The notes under the pieces were generated by a model. It was not told the DNA's origin. It saw nothing but the letters and a program-made list of their open reading frames with translations, and did no database searches. Made by a program: the position numbers and the translations under genes. From positions 172,527 through 236,526 of the forward strand of contig CAVOSA010000037.1 of the NCBI GenBank assembly GCA_963698735.1: a DNA stretch of 64,000 nt. The letters run 5' to 3'. Numbering within the stretch: the stretch's first letter is position 1; each line of letters begins with the position of its first letter. This DNA is from RPQJ01 sp963698735 (GTDB taxonomy: Bacteria > Pseudomonadota > Gammaproteobacteria > Steroidobacterales > Steroidobacteraceae). Below, in pieces: positions 25,363-34,012 of the stretch.

Positions 25363-26958
25363 ATGTCGTTGACGATCGGAGTTCCCCGCGAGACTTTTGC
25401 GGGCGAGAAGCGTGTTGCCGCCGTGCCCGAGGTGGTCGAGAAACTGGTCAAGCTGGGCTTTACCGTCGCCGTGGAGAACGGAGCGGGAGCCGCTGCGAAC
25501 TTCGCCGACGACACCTACCAGGCCGCCGGCGCCAGGATTGCGGGCAGTGCCGCCGAACTGATGGGCAGCGCCGACATCATCTTCAAGGTGCGCGCCCCGA
25601 CGGCCGACGAAGTTGCGCTCATGAAGCCGGGCAGCACGCTGGTCAGCTTCATCTGGCCGGCACAGAACCCCCAGCTCATGCAGCAGCTGGCGGACCGCAA
25701 GCTCACCGTGCTGGCCATCGACTCCTTGCCGCGCCAGCTCTCCCGCGCCCAGAAAATGGACGCGCTCACTTCCATGGCCAGCATCAGCGGTTACCGCGCG
25801 GTGATCGAAGCCGCCAACGCCTTCGGCCGCTTCTTCAACGGTCAGGTCACCGCCGCCGGCAAGATTCCGCCGGCCAAGGTTTTCGTCGCCGGTGCCGGCG
25901 TCGCCGGCCTGGCCGCCATCGGCACGGCCGCCAACCTGGGCGCCATCGTGCGCGCCAACGACACGCGCGCCGAGGTCGCCGACCAGGTCGTGTCGCTGGG
26001 CGGCGAATTCGTCAAGGTCGACTTTGAGGAAGAGGGCTCCGGCGGCGGCGGCTACGCGAAGGTGATGAGCGAGGGCTTTCAGCAGGCCCAGCGCGAGATG
26101 TATGCCCAGCAGGCCAAGGACGCGGACATCATCATCACGACCGCGCTGATCCCGGGCAAGCCCGCGCCGAAGCTCATCACCGCCGAGATGGTGCAGAGCA
26201 TGAAGCCGGGCAGCGTCATCGTCGACATGGCTGCCGAGCAGGGCGGCAACTGCGAACTCACCGTTCCTGGCGAAGCGGTGGTCCGGCACGGTGTCACCAT
26301 CATCGGCTACACCGATCTGGTCAGCCGCCTGGCCAAGCAGTCGTCGACCCTGTACTCGACCAACCTGCTGCGCGTGACCGAGGAGCTCTGCAAGACCAAG
26401 GACGGCGTCATCAACGTCAACATGGACGACGACGCTATCCGCGGCCTGACCGTCATCAAGGACGGCGGCATCACCTGGCCGCCACCGGCGCCGAAGTTGC
26501 CGGCCGCCCCGCCGCAGGCCAAGCCTGCCGCAGTAACGGCCGCGCCGGCGAAGAAATCCGGCCACGGCCATGGCGCCGGCGAGCCGGCCTCGGCGAAGAG
26601 CCTGGCCATGATCTTCGGCGTAGGCGCGCTGCTGTTCTGGCTGGTCGGAGCCTTCGCGCCGGCCTCGTTCCTCGCGCATTTCACCGTCTTCGTGCTGGCC
26701 TGCTTCATCGGCTACATGGTGATCTGGAACGTCACGCCGGCGTTGCACACGCCACTGATGAGCGTCACCAACGCCATCTCCAGCATCATCGCGGTCGGCG
26801 CACTGATCCAGGTGGCGCCGCCGCTGGTTGCCGGAACGGAGGGGCGGCCCGATACGCTGATCCTGGGTCTTGCGGTCGCCGCACTTGCGCTCACCGCGAT
26901 CAACATGTTCGGCGGCTTTGCCGTCACCCGTCGCATGCTGGCGATGTTCAGGAAGTAA
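25363..26958 (+). CDS. pntA: NAD(P) transhydrogenase, alpha subunit
   Basis: Full-length alpha subunit, 531 residues (Escherichia coli PntA is 510), coupling proton entry to hydride transfer between NADH and NADP+. The NAD-binding domain I spans about residues 1-385: GVPRETFAGEKRVAAVPE, the GAGVAGLAAIGTAANLGA dinucleotide fold, and RVTEELCKTKDGVINVNMDDD. A Pro/Ala-rich linker with GHGHGAGE follows, then four hydrophobic helices (about 415-525). Many alphaproteobacteria split this gene in two; here it is fused, as in gammaproteobacteria. A ribosome site (GTGAGGT) precedes the ATG. pntB begins 11 bases later. Confidence 0.95.
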   Translation: MSLTIGVPRETFAGEKRVAAVPEVVEKLVKLGFTVAVENGAGAAANFADDTYQAAGARIAGSAAELMGSADIIFKVRAPTADEVALMKPGSTLVSFIWPAQNPQLMQQLADRKLTVLAIDSLPRQLSRAQKMDALTSMASISGYRAVIEAANAFGRFFNGQVTAAGKIPPAKVFVAGAGVAGLAAIGTAANLGAIVRANDTRAEVADQVVSLGGEFVKVDFEEEGSGGGGYAKVMSEGFQQAQREMYAQQAKDADIIITTALIPGKPAPKLITAEMVQSMKPGSVIVDMAAEQGGNCELTVPGEAVVRHGVTIIGYTDLVSRLAKQSSTLYSTNLLRVTEELCKTKDGVINVNMDDDAIRGLTVIKDGGITWPPPAPKLPAAPPQAKPAAVTAAPAKKSGHGHGAGEPASAKSLAMIFGVGALLFWLVGAFAPASFLAHFTVFVLACFIGYMVIWNVTPALHTPLMSVTNAISSIIAVGALIQVAPPLVAGTEGRPDTLILGLAVAALALTAINMFGGFAVTRRMLAMFRK

Positions 26959-26969
26959 GGGGCGCAAGC

Positions 26970-28379
26970 ATGTCCACAAATATCGCAACGATGGCCTACA
27001 TCGCCGCCATCATCCTGTTCATCCTGAGCCTGGGCGGCCTGTCGAATCCCGAGACCTCGCGGCGCGGCAACGTCTTCGGCATCGTCGGCATGGCAATTGC
27101 CGTGCTCGCGACTGTGTTCGGACCGCGAGTCACCGCAGCCGGCCTGCCCTGGATCGTCGGTTCGCTGGCCGTGGGCGGCGCCATCGGCCTGTACGCGGCC
27201 CGCAAGGTGCAGATGACGCAGATGCCTGAGCTGGTCGCCATCATGCACAGTCTCGTCGGTCTCGCGGCGTGCCTCGTCGGCTACGCGAGCTACGTCGACA
27301 CCTCGATCGCGTTCACCGGCGCGGAAAAGACCATCCACGAAGTCGAGATCTACATCGGCATCCTCATCGGTGCGGTCACGTTTTCGGGTTCGGTCATCGC
27401 CTTCGGCAAGCTGTCCGGCAAGATCAGCGGCAAGCCGATGCTGCTGCCCGCGCGGCACTGGCTCAATCTCGCGGGGCTGCTCGGGGTGATCTGGTTCGGC
27501 TGGCAATTCCTGCAGGCACACGACATCCAGTCTGGTTTGATGCCGCTCGCGGTGATGACGGTGATCGCTCTGCTCTTCGGCGTGCACATGGTGATGGCGA
27601 TCGGCGGCGCGGACATGCCGGTCGTGGTGTCGATGCTCAACAGCTACTCGGGCTGGGCTGCGGCCGCCACGGGCTTCATGCTCTCCAACGACCTCCTGAT
27701 CGTCGTCGGCGCGCTGGTCGGCTCTTCGGGCGCGATCCTGTCCTACATCATGTGCCGCGCGATGAATCGCAACTTCCTGAGCGTCATCGCCGGCGGCTTC
27801 GGCACGGGCGGCGGCACGGCACCGGCCGCCGCAGGCGCGCAGCCGGCGGGCGAGGTCACGGCCATCAGCGCGGTCGAGACCGCGGAGCTGCTGCGCGACG
27901 CCAAGAACGTGATCATCGTGCCGGGCTACGGCATGGCGGTCGCCCAGGCGCAGCACACCGTGTACGAAATCACGAAGTTGCTGCGCGAGAAAGGCGTGAA
28001 CGTGCGCTTCGGCATCCACCCGGTCGCGGGCCGCATGCCGGGGCACATGAACGTGCTGCTCGCCGAGGCCAAGGTGCCGTACGACATCGTGATGGAGATG
28101 GATGAGCTCAACGACGACTTCCCGGACACCGACGTCTCGATGGTGATCGGCGCCAACGACATCGTGAACCCCGCGGCCGAGGACGATCCGACCAGCCCGA
28201 TCGCGGGCATGCCGGTGCTGCAGGTGTGGAAGTCAAAGACCTCGATCGTGATGAAGCGTTCGATGGCCTCGGGCTACGCCGGCGTCGACAATCCGCTGTT
28301 CTACAAGGAGAACAACCGGATGCTGTTCGGCGACGCGAAGAAGATGCTCGACGAAGTGCTCGTTGCGCTGAAGAGCTGA
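26970..28379 (+). CDS. pntB: NAD(P) transhydrogenase, beta subunit
   Basis: Beta subunit of 469 residues. The N-terminal half has about nine membrane segments (domain II proton channel, including MHSLVGLAA and AIGGADMPVVVSMLNSYSGWA). The C-terminal domain III binds NADP(H) in VIIVPGYGMAVAQAQHTVYE, GVNVRFGIHPVAGRMPGHMN and SMVIGANDIVNPAAEDDP. It forms the membrane complex with PntA, 11 bases upstream. A palindromic repeat at 28396-28421 follows before the convergent DUF3106 gene. Confidence 0.96.
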   Translation: MSTNIATMAYIAAIILFILSLGGLSNPETSRRGNVFGIVGMAIAVLATVFGPRVTAAGLPWIVGSLAVGGAIGLYAARKVQMTQMPELVAIMHSLVGLAACLVGYASYVDTSIAFTGAEKTIHEVEIYIGILIGAVTFSGSVIAFGKLSGKISGKPMLLPARHWLNLAGLLGVIWFGWQFLQAHDIQSGLMPLAVMTVIALLFGVHMVMAIGGADMPVVVSMLNSYSGWAAAATGFMLSNDLLIVVGALVGSSGAILSYIMCRAMNRNFLSVIAGGFGTGGGTAPAAAGAQPAGEVTAISAVETAELLRDAKNVIIVPGYGMAVAQAQHTVYEITKLLREKGVNVRFGIHPVAGRMPGHMNVLLAEAKVPYDIVMEMDELNDDFPDTDVSMVIGANDIVNPAAEDDPTSPIAGMPVLQVWKSKTSIVMKRSMASGYAGVDNPLFYKENNRMLFGDAKKMLDEVLVALKS

Positions 28380-28395
28380 ATCGCCCTCACCCCAG

Positions 28396-28421
28396 CCCTC
28401 TCCCACTGGCGTGGGAGAGGG
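28396..28421. repeat. GAGAGGG-type palindromic repeat, copy 2
   Basis: Same architecture as the copy at 4935-4960: arms CCCTCTCCCAC and GTGGGAGAGGG, loop TGGC, preceded by CCCTCACCCCAG. Here it lies between the 3' ends of convergent pntB and a DUF3106 gene, where the hairpin could help end or stabilise both transcripts. Confidence 0.8.
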
Positions 28422-28427
28422 AGCAGT

Positions 28428-28994
28428 TCAGCTTGCGCCGCGCGCCTGTTTTTCCTTCCAGCGCCGTTTCATCTTCTCGCGCTGTTCAGGCGTCGCATTC
28501 TGCCAGCGCTCCTTCATCCGCTCGCGCTGCTCGGGCGTCATGTCCTGCCAGCGTTCGCGCAGCTCCTCGCGCCGCTCCGGCGGCAGCGACTGGTACTTGC
28601 GATAGGCCTCGCGCAGGCGCTGCTGGTCCTCGGGGGGCAGCTCGCGAAACTGCTGGTAACGTTCGCGCGCCTGCTTGCGTGCGGCCGGCGGCATTGCCTG
28701 CCACTGCTGGAACCGCTGTTGTGCCTGGGCTTTCTGCTCCGGCGTCATCTGTTCCCAGCGCTGGGCGCCGCGCGCAATCGCCTGCTGCCGCCCCGGCGGC
28801 AACTGGTTCCAGCGCTCGCGATATGGTTCGAGCGCGCGCTGCTGCTCCGGGCTGAGCTGCGACCACGGCACACCTGCCGACTGACCGGGTTGCGGCGCGG
28901 GCGTACTTTCGCCAGCGTAGCTCGACGGCGCGGCGAGCAGCAGCCACGCGGAGGCGAACGCCGCCGCGGTGATCAACATGGGGCGAGTATTCAT
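28428..28994 (-). CDS. DUF3106 domain exported protein
   Basis: A 188-residue protein with a signal peptide (cleavage after SSYAGE) and a body made of repeated 14-15-residue helices of the type L(S/P)PE-Q-Q/R-L-R-x-Y-(R/Q)-W/K, for example SPEQQRALEPYRERWNQLPP, TPEQKAQAQQRFQQWQAMPP and TPEQRERMKERWQNATPEQR. This is the DUF3106 pattern: very Arg/Gln-rich, helical and probably periplasmic. The function is unknown. Its ATG overlaps the stop of the preceding 91-residue gene (ATGA-type), and the set sigma factor, DUF3619-like protein, small protein, DUF3106 is read as one unit, so it is likely a target or effector of that sigma system. Confidence 0.82.
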   Translation of the reverse strand: MNTRPMLITAAAFASAWLLLAAPSSYAGESTPAPQPGQSAGVPWSQLSPEQQRALEPYRERWNQLPPGRQQAIARGAQRWEQMTPEQKAQAQQRFQQWQAMPPAARKQARERYQQFRELPPEDQQRLREAYRKYQSLPPERREELRERWQDMTPEQRERMKERWQNATPEQREKMKRRWKEKQARGAS

Positions 28995-29266
28995 GGCTTG
29001 CGCTCCATCGTCGCGGGCGGTTGTGCGCCGTCCCGTTGCACAGTCGTCGATGACGCCTGGGCAGGCGCCGGATTGCTGCTTTTCGGGGCAACCGCTGCGG
29101 CCTGCGCGCTGGCGACGAGCCAGTCGGCATCGTCGGTCTCCCAACTGCCCAGGTACTCGAGGAAATCCTCTGGCACCGGTGGTGCGTCGGCCGCACCCAC
29201 CGGTCCGCCGGCGGCCATGGCAGCCAGCAGGAATGCGTGCCGCGTCGCGAGGTTGCGTCCGACCAT
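28991..29266 (-). CDS. small exported protein of unknown function
   Basis: A 91-residue product with an apparent signal peptide (RHAFLLAAMAAGGPVGAADAPP) and a short mature region rich in Ala, Pro and acidic residues, including VPEDFLEYLGSWETDDADW. I do not recognise a family. It starts 1 base after the upstream DUF3619-like gene and its stop overlaps the start of the DUF3106 gene, so its coding status rests mainly on the tight operon spacing and the signal peptide. Confidence 0.65.
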   Translation of the reverse strand: MVGRNLATRHAFLLAAMAAGGPVGAADAPPVPEDFLEYLGSWETDDADWLVASAQAAAVAPKSSNPAPAQASSTTVQRDGAQPPATMERKP

Positions 29267-29267
29267 C

Positions 29268-29675
29268 TCAACTCACCCCGTCGTCGGCGGTGGCGAGTTC
29301 CACCCACACATAGAAGTCGAGATCGGCTTCAGTCGCGAGATCCAGGTCTTCGCCTGCCGCGAGCAGTTCGAGGGAATCCTGCTGCATGTCGGCAGGCGAA
29401 CTGGAGGCGACAGTCGGCGGCGCGTTCGCATCCGGCGGCGCGCGCCACAACAGCACTGCGGCCAGCACGCCCGCGGCGAGCGCACCGGCAGGCGCCCATG
29501 CCAGCCAGCGGTTGTGGCCATGGCTGCTGCCCTGCGCCGCCGCGAGCGCCTTCTGTCGCGACCGCTTGAGGCGCGAAAGGGTCGCCGCGTCGAGGTCGTC
29601 GACACTGACCCGGAAAGCGTCCCGCGCGCGTCGTTCGAACTCTGCGTCGCGGCGGTCCTGCGGTTCTTCACTCAT
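29268..29675 (-). CDS. DUF3619-like membrane protein, candidate anti-sigma factor
   Basis: About 135 residues: a charged cytoplasmic N-terminus (AEFERRARDAFRVSVDDLDAATLSRLKRSR), one membrane segment (LAWAPAGALAAGVLAAVLLW) and a short acidic periplasmic tail. Size, topology and position directly after an ECF sigma gene, in front of a DUF3106 gene, fit DUF3619 proteins, which behave like anti-sigma factors by position. The ATG at 29675 overlaps the sigma stop (ATGA) and has a ribosome site (GAGGT); an ATG two codons upstream is also possible. The interaction with the sigma factor is inference. Confidence 0.72.
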   Translation of the reverse strand: MSEEPQDRRDAEFERRARDAFRVSVDDLDAATLSRLKRSRQKALAAAQGSSHGHNRWLAWAPAGALAAGVLAAVLLWRAPPDANAPPTVASSSPADMQQDSLELLAAGEDLDLATEADLDFYVWVELATADDGVS

Positions 29676-30301
29676 GTCCATACCTCGGCCAGTTCCGTGC
29701 GCAGTGCCTGCAGCGCCCGGAAGTAGTGTGTCTTGACGCTGCCCTCGGTGCAGCCCATCGCAGCGGCCGTCGACGCCACGTCGAGGCCTTCGAGGCAGCG
29801 CAGCGAGAACGCTTCGAGTTGCCGCGCAGGCAACCGGCGCAGCGCCTGCTCGAGCTGCCGCATGGCTTCTGCCGTCGCCAGCCGCTGCAAGGGCCCTGGA
29901 TCGGCGTCGGGCACCTGCTCGAGCGGATCCTCGCGATCTTCTTCGTCATGTCGCGCGGCCCCGGGCAGCAGTCCGAAAAATCGCCGCCGGACTCCATGGC
30001 GCCGCTGCAGGTCACGGATGCCGTTGTAGAGAATCCGATAGAACAACGGCTGCCACTCCGCGGCGGGCCGCGACGCATACTTCTGTGCCAGTTGCAGCAT
30101 CGCGACCTGCACGACGTCATGCGCGTCGTCGGTGTCGCGCAGCGCAAGCTGCGCGACCCGGAATGCGCGTCGCTCGACCCCGGCCAGGAATCGGTCAAGC
30201 TCGCGTGCCTGCACTGCGTCCAGTCGATCCTCCCCGCGCTCACTGCATGCGGCGTCCGCCGCCCGGCCGGCGCCTGCTTCGAGACTAGCAAAGCCCCGCA
30301 T
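29672..30301 (-). CDS. ECF-type RNA polymerase sigma factor
   Basis: Group 4 sigma factor of about 209 residues. Region 2 is in RRAFRVAQLALRDTDDAHDVVQVAMLQLAQKY and LFYRILYNGIRDLQRR; region 4 has LPARQLEAFSLRCLEGL, then the helix-turn-helix ASTAAAMGCTEGSVKTHYFRALQALR. It should direct RNA polymerase to a small regulon that probably includes its own operon. The start is uncertain: ATG 30301 is used; ATGs at 30331 and 30334 and a TTG at 30346 are possible. It is divergent from priA across a 335-base region. The genes behind it are a DUF3619-like membrane protein and exported proteins. Confidence 0.87.
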   Translation of the reverse strand: MRGFASLEAGAGRAADAACSERGEDRLDAVQARELDRFLAGVERRAFRVAQLALRDTDDAHDVVQVAMLQLAQKYASRPAAEWQPLFYRILYNGIRDLQRRHGVRRRFFGLLPGAARHDEEDREDPLEQVPDADPGPLQRLATAEAMRQLEQALRRLPARQLEAFSLRCLEGLDVASTAAAMGCTEGSVKTHYFRALQALRTELAEVWT

Positions 30302-30583
30302 GCCGTAGACTCGCGATCCCCGCGGCTCCATCATCGTCCTGTGCAATCAACGCCTTGCGGGGCAATCGGTTGACGTGGCGTGTTGCAGCAGATGTGCACC
30401 ACCGGCGCAGGCCGACCGGGCGTTGCTCCCGGGAGGCTTGATGCGGACCGGTCAGACCGGGTCCAGACTGTCGTAAAGGTCTGTAACTGATTGTATTTGT
30501 TTGTTATTTATCGCTGCGGCGATTTTGTAGTCATTTCGAAAAACTCCCCGGCGGATTCGGCACTTGGGCGACATTCACGCAAG

Positions 30584-30618
30584 TCATCCACAGAGTTTTC
30601 CACAGGGTTTGTGGACAA
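30584..30618. promoter_or_regulatory. cluster of three DnaA-box-like 9-mers
   Basis: TCATCCACA (30584-30592), TTTTCCACA (30596-30604) and, on the minus strand, TTGTCCACA (30610-30618). The second fits the TTWTNCACA consensus fully; the others differ at one base. An AT-rich stretch (30482-30510) lies 75 bases upstream and the priA start 19 bases downstream. Either DnaA control of priA or a minor initiator-binding locus would explain the cluster. Confidence 0.5.
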
Positions 30619-30636
30619 CTGCGGGGGCTGGCCGGG

Positions 30637-32847
30637 ATGACTGAACCCATCCTCGGCGTGGCCATCGACGCGCCGCTGCGCCGCCTTTTCGACTACCGCG
30701 CGCCACCCCAGGTGGACGCCGGAAAACTCCTTCCGGGACAACGGGTTTGGGTGCCGTTCGGGCGCCGCAGAGCGGTCGGCGTGATCGTGGAGATCCGCGA
30801 CCGCTCGGAGTTGCCGGAGGCGCGGCTCAAGCACGCGCTGGCATTGATCGACGCAGAGCCCGTGCTCGATGCGACGCTGCTCGACCTGCTGCGCTGGTCG
30901 GCCGAGTACTACCGCCATCCTCCCGGCGAGGTCATCGCCGCGGCGCTGCCGGTCGCGCTGCGCACTGGCGCGGATGCCGTGGCGACCGCAGAACGGTGGA
31001 CCCTGAGCGCCGCTGCACGCACCGGCCAGGCCGAACCGATCAGCGCGCGGGCGAGCAAGCTGCGCGAGGTCGCGGACTTCCTTGAATCACACGGACCCGC
31101 GGGCGCCGCCGAGCTCGGCGCGCTCTCGGCGCGCTGGCGCGACCACCTGCGCGAACTGGAGAAACGTGGCTGGGTCATTCGCGTGCGCGAGGACGTCGCG
31201 GCCGCGATGCCATCGACCACGTCCGCCGCCGCCGAGTGCGGACCCGAGCTGACACCCGAGCAGCAGACCGCGGTCGCCGCGATCGAAGCCGCTCGCGGCC
31301 GCTTTGCGCCATTCGTGCTGCACGGCGTGACCGGCAGCGGCAAGACGGAGGTCTACCTGCGCGCGATCGCGGAGGTCGTTGCGCGGGGCGAGCAAGCACT
31401 GGTGCTGGTGCCGGAAATTTCGCTTACGCCGCAGCTCGTGTCGCGCTTCGCGGCCCGCTTCCCCGGGCCGCTCGCTGTGCTGCATTCCGGCCTCACCGAC
31501 ACGGATCGCCTGCTGGCGTGGCGTGCAGCGCGGGAGGGTACGGCGCCGGTCGTGATCGGCACGCGTTCTGCGGTCTTTGCGCCACTCGCGCGACCGGGAC
31601 TCATCGTCGTCGACGAAGAACACGATCCTTCCTACAAGCAGCAGGAAGGGTTCCGCTACTCCGCGCGCGACCTCGCGCTGGCCCGCGCGCAGCGGCACGG
31701 CATTCCGGTGGTGCTCGGGTCGGCGACACCCTCGCTCGAAAGCCTGGAGCGTGTCCGCGCCGGACGCGCGCAGCTTCTCGACCTGCCAAATCGCACCGCG
31801 GGCGCGAAGCCGCCGAGCCTGCACCTGGTCGACCTGCGTGCGCACGCGGAAACGCAGGGCATTGCAACTCCCACGGTGCTCGCGATTCACCGGCACCTCG
31901 AGGCGGGCGGACAGGTACTTGTCTATCTCAATCGACGGGGCTACGCGCCGACGCTCTTCTGTCCGAGCTGCGGCTGGGTCGCGCCCTGCCCGCGATGCGA
32001 CGCGAGACTCACCGTGCACCTGCGGGAGCGCTCGCTCGACTGCCACCACTGCGGCACGCATCGCCCGATCCCGGAGCTTTGTCCCGATTGCGGCACGGCG
32101 GTGAAGCCGGTCGGTCAGGGCACGGAGCGGATCGAGGAGACGCTGTCGACACTTTTTCCGGGATTCACGCTGGCGCGCATCGACCGCGATGCCATGCGCA
32201 AACGGGGCTCGCTCGAGGACACGCTGCAACGCGTCCACAGCGGCGAAGTGAGACTGCTGGTTGGCACGCAGATGCTGACCAAGGGGCATCACTTCCCGCT
32301 GGTGACGCTGGTCGTCGTGCTGAACGCAGACCAGGGCCTGTTCGGGACCGACTTCCGCGCGGCCGAACGACTCGCGCAAACGATCGTGCAGGTGTCCGGG
32401 CGCGCGGGCCGGGCCGAAAGGCCGGGCGAGGTGTTGATCCAGACCGAATACCCCGAGCACCCGCTGCTGCAGCAGCTGGTCAGCGGCGGGTACGACGCAT
32501 TCGCTGCCGCTGCGCTCGTCGAGCGCGAGCAGGCGTGCTGGCCACCGTTCGCGCGCGTCGCGGTGCTGCGTGCCGAAGCGCCCGGGCGCGAGGCGCCAGT
32601 CGCGTTCCTGGATTACGCGAAGACGCTGGCGGAATCCTGCGGCGTGACGGGCGTCGAAATCCTCGGGCCCGCCGCTGCGCCGATGGAGCGGCGTGCCGGT
32701 CATTACCGTGCGCAACTGATGCTGCACGCGGCGTCACACTCGCCGCTGCAGCGGCTGCTGGCACGGTGGGTGCCGCTGCTGGAGGATGCGCCCGGTGCAC
32801 GCAAGGTCCGCTGGGCGCTCGACGTGGATCCGCTGGAGCTGTTCTAG
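30637..32847 (+). CDS. priA: primosomal protein N' (replication restart helicase)
   Basis: A 736-residue 3'-5' helicase that binds stalled forks and reloads DnaB. The N-terminal DNA-binding domain starts at ILGVAIDAPLRRLFDYR. Walker A GVTGSGKTEV is near residue 230, the DEEH box (VVDEEHDPSYKQ) near 326, and the zinc-binding insertion has eight cysteines from about residue 441 (CPSCGWVAPCPRC; CHHCGTHRPIPELCPDC). Helicase motifs V-VI are GTQMLTKGHHFP and QVSGRAGRAERPG. Length equals the family norm. DnaA-like boxes lie just upstream. The convergent DUF4382 gene ends 9 bases beyond it. Confidence 0.96.
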   Translation: MTEPILGVAIDAPLRRLFDYRAPPQVDAGKLLPGQRVWVPFGRRRAVGVIVEIRDRSELPEARLKHALALIDAEPVLDATLLDLLRWSAEYYRHPPGEVIAAALPVALRTGADAVATAERWTLSAAARTGQAEPISARASKLREVADFLESHGPAGAAELGALSARWRDHLRELEKRGWVIRVREDVAAAMPSTTSAAAECGPELTPEQQTAVAAIEAARGRFAPFVLHGVTGSGKTEVYLRAIAEVVARGEQALVLVPEISLTPQLVSRFAARFPGPLAVLHSGLTDTDRLLAWRAAREGTAPVVIGTRSAVFAPLARPGLIVVDEEHDPSYKQQEGFRYSARDLALARAQRHGIPVVLGSATPSLESLERVRAGRAQLLDLPNRTAGAKPPSLHLVDLRAHAETQGIATPTVLAIHRHLEAGGQVLVYLNRRGYAPTLFCPSCGWVAPCPRCDARLTVHLRERSLDCHHCGTHRPIPELCPDCGTAVKPVGQGTERIEETLSTLFPGFTLARIDRDAMRKRGSLEDTLQRVHSGEVRLLVGTQMLTKGHHFPLVTLVVVLNADQGLFGTDFRAAERLAQTIVQVSGRAGRAERPGEVLIQTEYPEHPLLQQLVSGGYDAFAAAALVEREQACWPPFARVAVLRAEAPGREAPVAFLDYAKTLAESCGVTGVEILGPAAAPMERRAGHYRAQLMLHAASHSPLQRLLARWVPLLEDAPGARKVRWALDVDPLELF

Positions 32848-32856
32848 CGAGTCGCG

Positions 32857-33864
32857 TCAGGTCGCGGGTGGCAACGCAAAGTTGACCGTCACGACCTGGT
32901 TCGCGTTCACGTCGACCGTCGTGCCATTCACCGGGGAAAAGGTGACGACCTCACCCGCCGCCGGTGGTGTCGGCACCGCATCGGCGTCGATCGTGGAGTC
33001 GTCGGCATCGCAGGTGTAGGCAACGACGTATCTGCCGACCGGGATGAAACCTATCGCGTATTTGAATGTGTCCGGGCTTACCAGCGCGCTCGTGATCGGA
33101 TCGGTGCCGTCGGCCGGGTTGCCATCGACATCATCCGGCACGGTCGGTGCGGTATCCGTCGCCGTGACGGGTCCGAACAGGTAGACGCTGCCGGGCTTGG
33201 CCGTCGAGGCGACGCAGCTCGGAGCGGACAGCAGGCTGCTGTCGATCGTGCCGCTGATCGTGCCCACCTGCAGGTTGTCGACGAGGCGCAGCGCGGGCTT
33301 CAGCAGGTAGACCTGGCCATTGCAGGTGGCAGCGTCCGCGCGCTGACCGGGGGGCTGCACCACCGACTTGCGCAGGTTGAAGTCGATAGTGAAATCCGTG
33401 ACGGTGCCGACGCCGACGGTGAAGCCACGAACCAGCTTCAGGCCGGTCTCGGCGCCGCTCGGGATGCGCATCTCGCATTCCTGGCCGCCGATCGTGACGA
33501 AAGAGTCGCGGATTGCCGGGTCGGCATTGACCTTGAGCCGCATCCATTCGTACTCACCGGCGGGGACGGACTCGCCGTCGAGCAACAGGGCGCGCGCTGT
33601 GCCTTGCAGGGCCAGCACATCGAGCGTTTTCGGAGCCGGGAAGTCGCGCGAGAACGGCGCACCACCGATGGGCTTCAGCTCCACGCCGGTGAACTGAACT
33701 ACGACCGCATCGGCCTGATCGACGGGAGCGTCGGTGATCCCTAAGCGCAGGGTGCCGGTATTCGATTGCATGCCGTCGCTGCCACCGCCACCGCAACCCG
33801 CGAGTGCCGCGACCGCTGCCACCAGCGCGGCGCAGGACGCCACCCGGAAATTGGAATGAGTCAT
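32857..33864 (-). CDS. DUF4382 domain lipoprotein
   Basis: A 335-residue protein with a lipoprotein signal (AAVAALAGCGGGG) and an N-terminal DUF4382 domain (TGTLRLGITDAPVDQADAVVVQFTGVELKPIGG), a beta-sandwich found in predicted surface or periplasmic lipoproteins. The C-terminal part (from about residue 185) resembles carboxypeptidase-regulatory or Cna-like repeats, with YLFGPVTATDTAPTVPDD and FIPVGRYVVAYTCDADD. No enzymatic residues are apparent. It is convergent with priA and divergent from argS across 148 bases. Confidence 0.82.
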   Translation of the reverse strand: MTHSNFRVASCAALVAAVAALAGCGGGGSDGMQSNTGTLRLGITDAPVDQADAVVVQFTGVELKPIGGAPFSRDFPAPKTLDVLALQGTARALLLDGESVPAGEYEWMRLKVNADPAIRDSFVTIGGQECEMRIPSGAETGLKLVRGFTVGVGTVTDFTIDFNLRKSVVQPPGQRADAATCNGQVYLLKPALRLVDNLQVGTISGTIDSSLLSAPSCVASTAKPGSVYLFGPVTATDTAPTVPDDVDGNPADGTDPITSALVSPDTFKYAIGFIPVGRYVVAYTCDADDSTIDADAVPTPPAAGEVVTFSPVNGTTVDVNANQVVTVNFALPPAT

Positions 33865-34012
33865 GGGTCAAACCTCTCTGGCAAGCGACGCAGGTGGGAG
33901 AAAACTAGCCAAAACGGCAGAATGCCGGCGTGCGCGCTTCACACTTTGACCTCGCTTCGGCTCCCGGAATTCCCTAGACTCTCGGCAGCCTCCGCTCGCT
34001 GACGGCAACACC

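Noticed and set aside
25189..26988. Extension of the HNH frame to 808 codons on the minus strand
   Set aside because: The added part is antisense to pntA; family similarity begins at the ATG at 25188.
32261..32276. TTGGCACGCAGATGCT inside priA as a sigma-54 site
   Set aside because: GG-GC spacing is one base short and it lies within a coding region.
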